A stretch of 64,000 nucleotides of DNA from Polytrichum commune (lineage: Eukaryota; Streptophyta; Polytrichopsida; Polytrichales; Polytrichaceae), in the NCBI GenBank assembly GCA_950295325.1, contig OX485805.1:26275501-26339500 (forward strand), given 5' to 3'. The translations under genes and the position numbers were made by a program. Below the pieces are notes generated by a model, which was not told where the DNA came from, did no database searches, and was given only the letters and a program-made list of their open reading frames with translations. This document shows, piece by piece, positions 1-13,605 of the stretch (positions are counted from its first letter, which is position 1; every line of letters starts with the position of its first letter).

Positions 1-228
1 AAATTAGGTTTGTATATTGCACAATAGGAAATCATTGCACAATAGAACTAACAATTAAATATGTTTGGACAAACCACTTGTCCAAAAATACTGAGAGATG
101 TGCACGTGTGGAGACAAAAACGTCAAATGACAACAACAAAAGCAACACCATAACAACCACAACTTTGAATGTTGTATTCCATGTTCACCAACCACCAAAT
201 TTGAGTAGTTTTGAGATCTACAGTACCC

Positions 229-259
<31 letters not shown>

Positions 260-1980
260 CTACATTAGCTCCAACAATCACATTTTGAAGCAAATATGCA
301 TAGTATTAGAATATGTATTTTTGATAAGTTGTCATGGGTTGCCCCCTAGGTCCTGCTACACATTCTGATAGGCCTACCTTCAAGAGTTGTTCTAAAAAAA
401 TTCCCTACAATCCCAACCAAGAATATCCATATTTGTCACGTGGGATTTTATGTAGAATTTTCATCCACTATAGATGTTATGGGTTGTAGTCCAAAATTGC
501 CCTGATGTAAACCTACAGCAAGGCATGTGACACCCAACCAATAAGAATTCAATAATCCTCAAGATTCATGGCCTAATGGCTTTTGTGTAAACATGCCCTA
601 AGCTAGTATTGGAGGAAGATGCAGTGGCGGAGATGCTTTGTATATCATGCCCATTGTGGTGAAACCCCCTAGTTCAAGGGTGTCCTATCACTAGTGTGGG
701 TCTATGCCATCCCGCCCCATTGCACCCATGCATATGAAACAGCGTCATAGGACATCCCCACATTGTCTACTAACATGTTGTCTCCAATGATAAGTTAACC
801 AACAATTTTGGAAAATTTGGCCAAAAAATTTGCAATAATGTCCTTGCACTCATGTTATTCGAAAGGTAAAGAATATGTATTAGATAGATTAAATATTGGT
901 AAGGCGGAAATGTCCGACTATATCAGTGCCCCAATTTTTATATTTGTTTTTTCTTCAAAGGAGGTAGCTACTATGTATTTCAAATTGAATACTAATGATA
1001 TTAGGATGATCATAAACACATTAATTTATTGGTTGCCAAATGGATAAAAAGTCAATAATGAACAATAAGCGTGACACGTGAGTCACCAACGAAAACACAC
1101 TTTTTGGGTCCATTTTGCATCAAGCTCTAAAATGGGAACAACCCTTTCCTTCATCAACAAGCTTTATGTGCATACAAGGTTTCAACACCAACCCCTTGGT
1201 AGGCCAAAGTATCACCCTGCCTTTGAAACATGCAATTTCAACACGTCCAAGAAGAAAACTTGGACTTTAGATAAAACTCACAAGAAAATCCTTGCAACCT
1301 GAAAGACATTGCAAGGCAAACTAGAGCATGAAATGAAGGGGGCGTAAAGCAACCAACCATCGACCCTCACCCCCCTATGTCCCATTTCCACAATTATAGG
1401 ACATTAGATACAATATGTACCAAAGGCCCTCAATGAAATGGTTTCCAATCTTAATAAGTGTAATATAGAGCCCCCTCTGACAACATGTCTAGGCAATACT
1501 CCTAGTACAAACTTAAATGTGGTGAATCCATTTGAGGTGAACGAGCTCTTAGTCATGCCGGGGCATAGTTTCGTGTTCATTTTCTTGTCTTTTCTTCTCA
1601 ATGCTAACCTCTATTTGCTTTCAAGGGAACTATATAATTACATTAAATCACAAATAACAAACAAGGACTTGCATATATCATGTTTGTATGACATGATGTT
1701 GAAATTTCTTGAACTCAAGTACATTAGCTCCTCATATATTCTCTATTTTTTTGTATCTCTAATGTTTGAACATATAAAAGACCTCAAATGCTCAAAGTAT
1801 CAATTATAGGTGCTTCTAATGACCTTAAGCCTTAATGCTTTAAACAACTCACTTTAAACCAGAAACTCTCACTTTCAAATGATTAGATCTTGCTAAAACT
1901 TAAGTCTTTTAAAGCAAACGAAATAAACTCTAGCTGTAGCTATTGAAGTTAACTATCACCTTTAAACGCTTGATCATGAA
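1..1980. other. AT-rich intergenic DNA, no gene recognised
   Basis: Short open frames occur here (for example 808-1047 and 1438-1809 on +), but none resembles a family I know and their composition matches the AT-rich surroundings. A pure adenine run lies at about 229-254. I see no splice-site-linked coding blocks, no RNA gene and no transposase motif. Confidence 0.6.
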
Positions 1981-2284
1981 ATGCCTCATGAAGTGCTCAC
2001 ATCTATAGTGCATTTATAGAGACATTTTGACAATTTTATCACTACAAAATAATCTTATGCTTGCAAAATTTCACCAATCTTATAATATCTGTAATTTTCA
2101 TCAATCCTACAAAGTTCCTCATAGAAGGAAAAATGCCTCATGAAGTGCTCACATCTATAGTGCATTTATAGAAACATTTTGACAATTTGATTATTACAAA
2201 ATGATATTATGCTTGCAAAATTTCACCAATCTTATAATATTTGTAATTTTCATCAATCCTACAAAGTTCCTCATAGAAGGAAAT
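1981..2284. repeat. Direct tandem duplication, two 152-bp units
   Basis: Unit 1 begins at 1981 and unit 2 at 2133, both with ATGCCTCATGAAGTGCTCAC. The units are nearly identical through to CCTCATAGAAGGAAA. They differ by a few substitutions, such as 'gagacattttgacaatttta' against 'gaaacattttgacaatttga'. High identity suggests a recent duplication. It lies about 0.85 kb upstream of the mutase start codon, outside any coding sequence I can recognise. Confidence 0.93.
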
Positions 2285-2479
2285 ATTTATTCTTAAATAA
2301 ATTCTCAAATTTCACTTAAAATATCATTATAAGAGTTTTTAAGAAACAATTTTTTTAATATTTTTAACCGTATGGATGTGATCCTTTGATGGTGTCCCAC
2401 AACTTCTCTTGTGTGATTTTTAGTTTTTAGAAAACCCCCAAAATAATACTTTATAAGACATCCTAGACAATGCTTTCCT

Positions 2480-3132
2480 CCTCACAACATTGTAGGTACA
2501 CGTGTGTGTTGTAAGTATGCAAGAAATGGAGTGTTGAGAAGGTGCCATATGTCGCCCCCCAAGGGGAACACGTTCCCAAGAGTTCCCAAGAGGTTCCCCA
2601 AGTCTCCCTTTGGCAAGTCTACTGATAAAGCACTAGTCGCCCCACTCTGTTCTCGCATTCTCCTTGTCCAGTTGCAGCACAGCAACGGCGACGACACGGG
2701 CATCGCATCCCCTCCTCTCCCATGGCTTGTATGATGATCCCTTCGCCTTTCTCACCATCTGCTCCCTCACCCTCTCTCCGAACCTGGTTTTTTTCCTCAA
2801 ATCGGTCCAGTTCTGCAAAAGTTGTCACCGATTTACTGCAGCACACTCTGTTTTCAGGGCTTGTTTGGAAGTCCAGTAATAATATGCCTTTGATTCTTTT
2901 CCCATTCATCGCAACAATCTTCTTCACTCGTTATTTCGCTGCTCCGATTCGAAAAATTGGATGAGAGGGATTGATTGGAAATGGTCATTGATTGATTGGC
3001 CAAAGTTCTCTGTGGTTCTGAATTATTTGGAAATATAGGAAATTTTGTGTGTTTGGAGGCATTAAATTTATTTCAAAATTTGATTTTAAATCCGTACTGT
3101 CAATTTATTCCGTACTTCGGAATGAATGTCTG
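2480..3132 (+). promoter_or_regulatory. Probable promoter / 5' leader of the mutase gene
   Basis: Base composition rises sharply from the AT-rich flank at about 2480, as expected for a transcribed 5' region. An open frame starts with ATG at 2722 and runs 80 codons. It is serine-rich at first and could be an upstream ORF or an alternative first exon, but I see no donor/acceptor pair joining it in phase to the next exon. I therefore place the main start at 3133. The exact transcription start is not visible. Confidence 0.45.
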
Positions 3133-6100
3133 ATGAAGAATGTATGCATTGAAATTGGTGCAGCTTCTTCTGTATGGCAGTTGTGTAAACCACTGGTACA
3201 TGCTTCTTCTTCTGTCTGTCAGAGTGGAGGAAATAATAAGCCTAAGCCTACGCGTGAAGGGTTTTATGCGCAAGGGTCTCTCTGTTTGCGATCGAAGTTT
3301 TTGGGTGGTGACAAAAACCTCACCCTCAGCCACATGCAGCTGAATCCTCCGTCGTCTCAGCGTCTCAAACAAAAATCGGCTACTCGATGTATGTTTTATC
3401 CTGAACCCTCTTGTCCAGTGCTTGATTTGAGAACCCCAACTTTTTTGTCCTCCACGATGAATTTGGAAGTAAGAGCAACGAAAACTTATCATTATCAAAA
3501 TTCTCATTGTTTCCATGGGAAGCTTGATAGGATTGGCTATTATTCTACAGATACTATAGATTGGTTGGTGGACAGTATAGTTGAAAGAATAAGATGATGT
3601 TGAAGTGATTTTGAAACTTTTGAAAATGTCTGTTGAAATGGGAACAATTTGTAAGGTGTAGAGAATAACCATCTATGAAAGTATATGATGAAGGTTTTGG
3701 AGGTGATAGACAATCTCAATAGCTACGTCCAGGGAAAACCACTTGCTAAAACCACTTGCTTTTGTTTAGCAAGACCTGATTATTTGAGTTGGGAGTCCCA
3801 TTTTGGGTTAATTGCTACAGCAATGATGTTTAGGGGTTAGGAACAGTGATTTTTGAGATTTTTCTTGTATTGAAGTTTTGTATGGGGGGTCCCTGCAGCT
3901 GCTGTGTCAACTGGAAGTGAAACCACAATGACAGAGACAGTGGACTTTAAGAAGCTGCAAAATGGCAGGTAAATCCTTGCGAATATCTGGTCCAAAAATT
4001 TGAGGTTTATTTTGAAGGCTGTGCGTCTCAGGAGTCTGACTTCCGCCAATTTATTTGAGAATGTGGTACCTTTCCCTGTTGTACCACACTAAATCTGGCA
4101 ATTCAGAGGGATGTTCTCTGACGACACTGTATTATAAGAAAAGATAGGAAAGAATTGAAGGTTCTTTATACACATTCAAGCCTTTTCAATGTGGGTTTAC
4201 AATGGAGTTAAATGGTTTTAAGCTGCCAATTGTAATCTTTGACCTTGCTCCAGAGTCAAAATGATGCAAGAGTCCAGTTTTGAGAAACTCCAGAGTCTTC
4301 CAGTTCACGAAGATCATACCATATTTCAAACAGCAACCCATAGCTTGATTGTTGTTTTGCACGGTGTTCAATCTGTGTGGTTATCTATCCATCTCTAACT
4401 GTTGAAGTTTTCTTTTTTTGGGGACTTTATCAAAAGGCACGGTGATGTGAACATCATGTCGGTCACTGGATAAAAATTTACCAATGATTTGATATATTTC
4501 TTTTTTGGGTTGGCACAGTGATATTCGAGGAGTAGCAGTGGAAGGTGTGGAGGGGGAGCCAGTTAATCTTACAGAGCCTGTCACTGAGGCCATTGGTGCA
4601 GCGTTTGCAGCCTGGCTTCTTGATCGGAAGACTTCCGATTTTTCGACCAAGCTTAGGGTCTCCATTGGACACGATTCAAGAATCTCTGCAAAATCTCTTC
4701 AGGTATAAATAGTCGATGTGGTGGATGAAAACCTGCATTCTGATTTTAGTGGCAGAATTTACTCCAAAGCAAGATATTCTGAACACTCTTTGTTACATTA
4801 TACATCCAGAATGCAGCGGCAAGGGGCATCACCGGGACTGGTTTGGATGTCATTGAATATGGGTAAGAGTTTCCCACTATTGTAGGCTTTTGGTCTTTCA
4901 GGAAAAAGTACATCCCATTTGTTTGCCATTATGGTGGGTTTATGGGTTTGAGTGATACTTTTTGCAGAGAATGGTAATTGACTCTTCTTTTTGTGACAAG
5001 ATGCTGTGGTTTCAAAGAGTAACGTTAATGTTCATCTGAAAGGGTCATTGAGTGATTCTTATGTTTTCATTTTTTGGCTGAACGTAAAAGACTCTCTATT
5101 TCATTCTGATTTGTGATGGTGTTGCTGAAAAGGCTGGCATCAACTCCAGCAATGTTTAACAGCACCATGACAAAACGAGACGATATCTTTTGCCCTGTTC
5201 AAGGAGCAATCATGATCACAGGTGAATGATTGCCCCATTGACCTTGTATGCAACTTTATTTGGAAGTTGTGCTGGTAGATGCTACATGTTTGATGTCGAA
5301 TTTAATGAAGCGTTCAAGTTTCTGATCTCAAGTGGCCTCATCATTGGAATTTTGAATGTAGTGGTTGCTGATAAATCAGGTTATTTTCAGATTAGACCCT
5401 GGTTTATGATCAACTGCTTGACAATTTATGTCTGATTGTTGTCACTTTCATTCCAGTTTCCATTTCTTGGAGTTAGATTTCTTACTGAACTCTTGAATTT
5501 CACACTCCTGTATCTGAGGGAACTACACACTTTTTTTAAAGTCTCTTTGTTCAATTCTTATACAGCAAGTCACCTTCCGTGGAATCGAAATGGGCTGAAA
5601 TTCTTTACAAGTGATGGTGGCCTTGGCAAGAAGGACATCAGTGACATCTTAGAGAGGGCCGACAAAATCTACCACGTCATGTCGAAAGACAGCATGGCAT
5701 CAGCTGACGCCGTGGCTAACAGAGTGGCACATACAGCCGATTACATGCAACAGTATACTGCAGATCTCGTAGACGCTGTTCGCAAAGGAGCGGGAGGAGT
5801 GGGTGAGTCAAGAATTTTTACTCTCTTAGATTCTAGAAGGGGAAGTTAATGCACTTCTCACTGTTGATGAGAATTGATGTACATACTTGGCCCCCTTTTC
5901 ACTAGAGAGGTTGAGAGCTCTAATAAATGATCCTGTATGCATGCTTGTTCACTCAAATCCACTTTACACAGGCTTACAACGCTTAGATTGTGCCAGAATG
6001 GATCCCATGGGAACGACTACAACAAGCTCTCGATTAATATTCTAACCTACCCCATGGAGGTAGGTCAGGAATGTTGAGCTCCCACATTGTGGGTCCCAAG

Positions 6101-9100
6101 CCAATGGCCTTTGAAGCATTCCTTAGCTTGTCATGAGTCTTTATTTCGTATCATTTCCCCCTTGATATCTCACTTCAAGCATGGCTACTTAATAATTGCT
6201 CAAACTATTGAGAGCTTGAAGATTGGTCAAGCTGTCAATAGTTTGAGCTTTGGATGAAAGCTTGTCAACTCCACGTGTTGACCTTCTGAAAACTGCAAAT
6301 TCAAGTTCTCAACTTGAGCTCTAGTGTAAAGGCGGCCTTAGTTCATGATCAACTTCAATTTATTGGGTTGTACATAAGTTTTCTGATTTAGAATGTTTGG
6401 TCATTATATGGTTGGACAGAGCGGCCATTGGAAGGCTTTCACATAGTAGTGGATGCAGGCAACGGAGCAGGCGGCTTCTTTGCAGTAAGTTATTCATTTA
6501 TATTGGCATATAGATGTACTTTAACGTTTGTGATTCGGGAACCATGTGTCAAAGGTTGATGTTGTGAGTTACCATTTGGATACCACAATGATTGTATCAT
6601 TATCATTTGGGTGTTAACCTTTTTTAAATCGCATGCAGGGACGTGTTCTGGAGCCATTAGGAGCAGTGACCACAGGAAGTCAGTTTCTAGAGCCTGATGG
6701 TAAGTTAATGTGTCCAGACTACCAGTCTGCTGGATGCACTTTATGCCATTTTTCTGATAATTATTTACTTGTTAGATATGTTCATATACAAGGGAAGACA
6801 CCTATGACGCGAAATGATGTTTTGATAGGATTCCTGTATATCTCACTCACGGTTTCTTAATTGTCTTGGTGCCTCTTTTATTTTTGAATTAGGGATGTTC
6901 CCAAATCATATTCCCAATCCTGAAGATAAGAAAGCAATGGAGGCCATAACTAAAGCTGTCTTGGACCAAAAGGCAGACTTGGGCATCATTTTTGACACTG
7001 ATGTGGATAGGTAAGCATCACAAACTTCTGGAGCATAAAATATCATGTACATCTATTAAATGTTGAAATATCAACATAAAGTCATGATTACTTTAGTAAT
7101 AATTGCATGGTTTTTTTATTTTCATCTGATATGTGCCACATTACGCTACTACAAAGCAAATAGTTACATAAGACTAATGCATGTAATTACATTATACACT
7201 ACTAGGTGTAATTTTTCCATAATGAATATAGAATACACCACCCTTGAGAATGTTGTGATAAGAAACTCATGTATATCACCACAACTTTGTCATTGTCCTT
7301 ATTGTGATATGTCAGGAATATACAAATCTCACTTTGTCGTTTTGTCACTCCATTAAGTAGCTCTCAATATCGTCTAAAAGTTTCACTGGTCTGGCAGAGC
7401 TGCTGCTGTAGATTCTAGTGGCCGAGAGCTGAATCGCAATCGGCTCATTGCGCTTATGGCTGCCATTGTTTTAGAAGAGGTATATAATGCCTTCCTTTAT
7501 ACGATCTAGCACTTCAGAGGTCTTATCTAGATGTTTGGAGCAAACTTATGATATTGTTCTCTATAAGGTGATTGTTATACCTATCTTACTGTGTTATTTA
7601 ATCTGGGCAGCATCCAGGGACAACAATTGTGACAGACAGTGTAACCTCAGATGGCCTCACCACTTTCATTGAAAAAAAGCTGGGTACACTCCACATCCTT
7701 TGGCTTCCTGAAGTAGAATAGATGTCCTCCTTTGTTGATATATTTAGTAGATATTCAAGGACTGGTTTTGTTCAGTGTTCTGGTTTGCTTTGTGTGTCTT
7801 TTAGACTTTAATTCCTGAAGCTGATGGTCGTTGACGATGTAAAGGCTCACCACCCTGTGGTGTCCAAATGGGATTACTGAAAAGACAAACTCACAAAATT
7901 GAGCCTTCTTTTTGGAAAAAGTGCAGATTTGTCGAACTTGGCTATATCTAATTGATTTGTTTTCATTACTAAAGTTATTTGTCTTGAACTGGAACAGGTG
8001 GCAAACATCATCGTTTCAAGAGGGGATACAAGAATGTGATCGATGAAGGCATTCGCCTGGTTTGTCTGCTCTACTGATCAACATTAAATTGGTTTACTTT
8101 GAATTGTGGTTCACATTGACTTACTCTATTTTCACATTACGTAGTGATAGTATTAGAATGTAGTTCTCCTGTAAATCTTACACTCAAATGGTGAATGGTT
8201 GTTGGTACCTAAAATGATGACAGAATACTGTTGGAGAGGAGACACACCTGGCAATTGAGACAAGTGGACATGGGGCACTGAAGGAGAACCATTGGCTAGA
8301 TGATGGTGCATATCTAATGGTGAATACGAAACCCTTCTAAAATATGAAAGTTCAAAGGACTGTACTGGTCTCGATCCATTTGTGCAAAGTTTAGGTTTCT
8401 TTTATGTTGTTGGCTCTTTTATTAGTATACAAGTTCGCTCAAGAATAAAAGCTATCAAATTTAGAGACGTGGTATCTTTAAGTTCAAAGATTGGATTGGA
8501 AGGTCAATATTCTCACATCTCAAAACTTATAATAATACTTAAAAGTCCTCTCCTATGCATATATTTACAATGACAAAATAGTGTGTTGAAGAGGTCAGTG
8601 GATATGATATGTCTTTGCATTCGCAAACAGCTATCACATTTCAATCTAGCATAATGGTATCCACATGGTTTTCACTACATCAATCTCTAGGCTATACTCA
8701 TCCTGTCCTGTACAAATGTTAGCTGAACAATCCTCTTGGTGGTGAGCATTGATGAGATTGTAAAAGATTGATGCTTATCTTATTTATCGTCTTTGGGTTA
8801 ATGAGAGATGGTCGCTTGAACCACATGAACGCTTCTTCCTTTTGAGTTCATAGAGAATCTTTGGGTCTTCTTGTTTGTTGTGTTTCAGTCAACAACAAGT
8901 ACTCTTGAATGTCTAGAATGATTCAGATTTCCTTAGGTGCAAAAGCTTCCAGTCTCCAAAATTATGTTCATATGGTTACTATACTATGTATTATGGGGTG
9001 GGGCTGACACAAAATGCCTTCACTCACAGGTGAAGTTGTTGATCAAACTGGCCGCTGCCAAAGTGGCAGGAGAAGGATCTGGAAGTAAAGTACTTTCTGA

Positions 9101-10727
9101 CCTCATTGGGGAACTTGAAGATCCAGCAATTTCTTCGGAGTTGAGATTCAAAATCAATCAAAATCACTCTGATATCGGGTCAGGGTAAGTTGATTCACTT
9201 TACAGGCTGATTTGTGTTCAATCAATTCCACTTTCTGTTCGAATTCTCATATTGACATTCTTCTGACACTAGTAATCTCCTGAATACACACTAACATTTG
9301 ACACTCGATTATCTGTTGACAGAGGGTTCAGAGAGTATGGGGAGCAAGTCCTGTACAAAGTGGACTCTGTGGTGGCTGCGGATCCCAATTTGAAGAAAGC
9401 TCCTGTTAACCATGAAGGGGTATTTCCTTATAAACAGTCTTTGTCATGGTAGTCTCAGATTCGTTTTCATTGTGTTAGTTAAGGGAAGAAAATCAGAAAT
9501 GTGAAGTCTAGAAAACACCATTGAGTAGAGTATCTCTGTCATAAGGTCGATTTTGTGTCCCAGTGCTTTTGAAGGGGTAGTTATCTCATTTTTTCACACA
9601 TTTCCTTTGGATCTGCAGATTCGTGTCTCTGGATATGGGGGTTGGTTCCTATTGCGTTTGTCGCTCCATGACCCTGTTCTACCTTTGAACATTGAGGTAC
9701 GTTCTCAATATAAGAAAACTAGATATCAAACAAGTGCCAGTAATCCCCCCCCCCCCCCCCTCCCCCATGTAGGGTATTTGATGCTATTACATAACACTCA
9801 AACAGAGCCCACCTACCACATGGTAGGCAGTAAATTCTATCATGCACCAGGAGGGCTCTTTGAGCGAGTTAGGGTGAATGGGCTCAAATTCACGTCAGTA
9901 ATAATACTGATGTTAGCTTTTCTTTTCTTGTCTTGAACCTTGAGGTAGAGTCCCCCATCATTAGCTGGCTGAGGCTGCTGATGGATGGCTTCTTGGCCTG
10001 TGCCATGCTCTAATGTTCAATAAATAATTTGATATTTCTTCTATAAACCGGTTTTATCCCCCACTCTTGAAGATCCAGCAATTTCTATGAAACAATTTTA
10101 TCGCCCAATAGTTAAGGTGATCCGCAAAGTTTCTCAAAGAGGGAACAAAGGAGTTCTGTGCCTCTTAGGACTTTTCTATGAAGAGCACATCAGAGCTTCT
10201 TGTGTAGGTGTTTAATTTTGAAACGTGGGTGACACTCCTTGGCCCTCCTTTTTCAATCCAAAAAGCTGAGAAATTTTTAGGATGTAAAATAGGTACGACA
10301 TGCTACTTAAATCCCGGCCCGACCTACGCAAGGCCTTAACTTGGCCCATCAATCCTAGGCCTGGCCCCACTCTTCAGGCATGTCCAACTAAGCCTTGATA
10401 TATCTTGGGCCACTTTATTCATATGCTCTCAAACTCATCTTTTAGCCAACTTGCTTGTGTTTGCCCAGACGGCAAAGACTTCATGAATAACTCCTTTGTC
10501 ACTTTTACTTTACTATTATTCTTTAATCTCATTTGTTTGATTACCTATCATGAGTGTGATGTCTTAGCTAGGTGATACACAGATGGTGTTTCTTGACACT
10601 TTGTATCTGTGATGAAATGTAGGCACCATCACAGGAAGCTGCGAAAAAGCTAGGTGATGCTGTCTTAGCAGCTGTGCAGGGCTTTGGGGCTTTGGATGTC
10701 TCACCACTTGAGAAATATGTTGCATAG
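3133..10727 (+). CDS. Plastid-type phosphoglucomutase / phosphoglucosamine mutase family protein, 17 exons
   Basis: Alpha-D-phosphohexomutase of the plant group that includes Arabidopsis At5g17530/At1g70820; the exact substrate is unsettled. Inferred exons: 3133-3388, 3899-3968, 4519-4702, 4810-4862, 5133-5221, 5566-5802, 6420-6484, 6639-6699, 6893-7010, 7398-7479, 7611-7683, 7998-8059, 8224-8319, 9030-9184, 9323-9419, 9619-9696, 10623-10727. All introns are GT..AG, phases close, and the total is 1881 bp (626 aa). The catalytic serine loop is ITASHLPWNRNG (exons 5-6), the metal-binding loop FDTDVDR (exons 9-10), the sugar-binding region ETSGHGALKENHW (exon 13), and the phosphate-binding region RVSGYGGW (exon 16). 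About 105 residues precede the conserved FKKLQNGSDIRG and look like a plastid transit peptide plus linker. Less sure points are the start codon and the first donor (GTATGT after 3388), chosen because it alone fits phase with a strong consensus. Confidence 0.94.
9747..9763. repeat. Poly-C tract in a mutase intron
   Basis: A near-pure cytosine run, interrupted once by T, in the intron after 9696. Similar C runs occur near 48830, 51320 and 53398. Confidence 0.85.
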
Positions 10728-13605
10728 GTAACAAGAAGAGGTTTCTGCACCAGCTCTCACACTTCTTGGGTATAAACTCCTTGCTTCGAGATCTGAGTTG
10801 CAGTCACACATTTGTACCAAATCTGTCTATCCTTCCTTCTCTTCAGTACATTCCGTTGGAATTTAGTCCATCCTCAGAATCGTATCCTAGGCAGAAATTC
10901 GGTTGTCTTACAAATTGACTTTTGAGTACCAATTTGACATAATATCATTACGAGCACATCATTACCAAAGTAGGTTTCTGCATTCAAGATCTATATAGCC
11001 GTAGTATTTGTAAAACATGTTTTCATGCAGAACTGATTTTCCTGGATATACTTGCAGGCACGTGACACTGCAATGATGATTCAATCAAATTCAGCAAGTA
11101 GTGAGCAATTTGTTTGAAAGTTGTGCAATCTATGCAAATTTGCATAGCCACTTCAAAGTGCTTATAAACTTGTGGAGTATGGTCAAGACTTCTAAATTTG
11201 TATATTGAAGGGCTACAGACTTTCTGTCCATATAGTGAAGCTGAGTCTTGGAGCTGCACCATGAATATGTCTAATATTCCTTTTGTGTGGGTTGTTCCAA
11301 AAGTGGCAACATATGCATTAAGCTGATTTATATTCCGATATGTTTGTGTGTATTTGTTGTGTGCGGAAATTGAGAAGCTGAAAGTAAGTGGATGTAGCTT
11401 TCAAATTATGTTAGATGAGCCTGTTACAGTTACTTCCAGGGGGTTTGGCCTCGTCTGATATGCAATCAAATACAGAAAAATCTCCAGTTGATTAGCAAAT
11501 TATATATGAGCCCAATGTAACATTATTCAACTCAGTGACTTGGTTGGGTGCGGCTGAGAATATGTCATGTAAGGTGCTAGAATTATACCTTATGGAAGCT
11601 TGTTAGTAAGTAGTACAGCTTGAATAATGAGTGAGATTTGGGTGAAGCATTGTCATGAAATATTATTAGAATGGAATAGTTGATAGCAATTGAATAATGT
11701 GATGAATGCCAGAAGAATGAGATCAAGGTGACAAAGTGGTAGTTTATGAAGAATTTTTGAAGAGAAAATATGCAGTTTTTATAAAAGGTTATATAGGTAT
11801 GCTCAAAGTGGTTAGTGGGGTAGCAAGTGGTAGGTGTTGAACATTGAGTGCTTGGCTATCCCAACCAATGAGGTGTTATATTTCATCTTTTGGAATAATA
11901 TTGGAGTTGTCACCTCCAACCACTTAAACATTGGGTATAAAGTGTTGGGTATGAAATGAATTGTGTTCATTGCAGGAGAAAATCAAACCATTTTACACCA
12001 AACACTAGGTGTTTGACTAAGACAGGAGAGAATGGGGGAATATGCACATTCTACTAGCCAAGACATGTTTTGGGCTAACCCACAAAACTTGTGCCTTTTA
12101 TCAACACACTAAGATAGAGGGTGTTGTAACCAACACTCCCACTCAAAACCACCATGTATGCATGCCTCTTAATCTTAACGGAACGCACTTTATGCTATCC
12201 AAGTGTCTCCTGCATAAACCGAGGGGAAATTTGGTTGTAAAGTGGGACAGTTTTGGAAAAATGCAAGAATGGTTTCGGACGAAAATGGGATTGGATTTTT
12301 TCAATCATTGGAACATAGCTAGGGGTGAGTTACTCATATGTTTGATTAAGAGTTCGCATCCTAAAGTTATGAGGCTCAAATATATTGATTGGTTGGAGTG
12401 TTGATTTCAATGTTGGGGTTGTTTGGACAAAAGGTTAGGGCAGTTTTGGGAGAAAGCAAGGATTCAAAAAGCATTTGTCACAATGGTATTGGGAGCCATT
12501 TGCAAGGAATAAAGAGTGGGTCTAGGGAGGAATCTAGGAAGCTAGGAGTAAGTGACTTCAAAATTTTGTAGGATATTCATATGATTTGCAATTTATTTTA
12601 TTTTTGTTCCTACCATGTCTAAGCCACACATGCATACGACTAATCCAAATGGACTCCAGAGTCCAAAAATAGGATAAATCACATAAAGTGCCAGTGTAGG
12701 CACCCTCTACCTTATGTACCTGTCAAGTGAAAAGTACCTCACGGTAACTAATTGACTGCAATCAATCCTAAAGAATGAGGTTCTTGACAGTTGAGGTGCT
12801 CAAAATTCATTCACACCTCGCACATGCTCATGAGTCAGAGCCACCAGCTACATTGACACCAGGCTAAGTTAGAAGTTGCAACAGAAAAGCCACTCATCTA
12901 CTAGGGATATAAATGCACATGAGCCAACGCATCTTCTTTTGCAATCACTACAGAGATCTGCACTTGATGCTACTATAGAAAGATGTCCAAGACCCAGGTC
13001 AAGAGCTGCACACAGTATTTCCCTAAAGGTACATATGTGGCCCTATTGTGGGCCCTTCCAAGTCCACATGCAAGTTTGACAGTTTCTCCAATTTTTTCTC
13101 ATCCAGTTAGCAATTACAAATCACAAAAAATGTCAATTTCACATTTCAAAACCAGAGTTGAGATGCAAGAGTTATACAAGGTGAAAGTGAAGTTTCTCTT
13201 TACCTTTAAGTGATCACACAGGCCCTCCCAACTGTGTTCACCAAATGAACCTAGAACAATTTGATTTATTTTGAGCACATAGTCCAATCTCACCGTGAGA
13301 AATGTCTTTTTGGTGTCCATTCTTACCATACCTTGTCGTATACCACTCAAATACAGGTATCCCACTAAGTAGAGTGATCACATAGCCTATGCATATTCAC
13401 TGCCTTCCTTGCAGAGTGCAGCATGTCTTCCACAGATAGTAGCCTCATTAGAGCTGCCAGTGTGATTCTCCATTTCCCAGTAACAAAACTCACAAAACAA
13501 GTGTCCCACTCCGATAATTTGTACATGAGCTTAATAAAGAATAAAAAATATACCGTATACAAAATAAGTGCAGGATTTTTTTTGCTGAATGGCGAATGTA
13601 TAATT
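10728..13605. other. Convergent intergenic region with repeat remnants
   Basis: This stretch separates the 3' ends of the mutase (+) and the phosphatase (-), so it should hold both 3' UTRs and poly(A) sites. I see no coding gene. The right part, about 12590-13380, belongs to the dispersed repeat family with core ATGTCTTTTTGGTGTCCAT (core at 13302-13320), which recurs near 17082, 39782, 45285 and 48231. Confidence 0.6.
13302..13370. repeat. Dispersed repeat family 'TTTTTGGTGTCCAT', copy 1
   Basis: The core at 13302-13320 is followed by 'accactcaaatacaggtatcccac'-type sequence and preceded by TTTTGAGCACATAGTCCAATC and, further out, GTGATCACA. Copies 2-5 keep the same order of blocks, so this is one dispersed element of at least 250 bp. 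No termini or coding content were recognised. Confidence 0.7.

Noticed and set aside
2722-2964. 80-codon frame as first coding exon of the mutase
   Set aside because: Plausible Ser-rich start, but no donor/acceptor pair joins it in phase. Kept as possible upstream ORF only.
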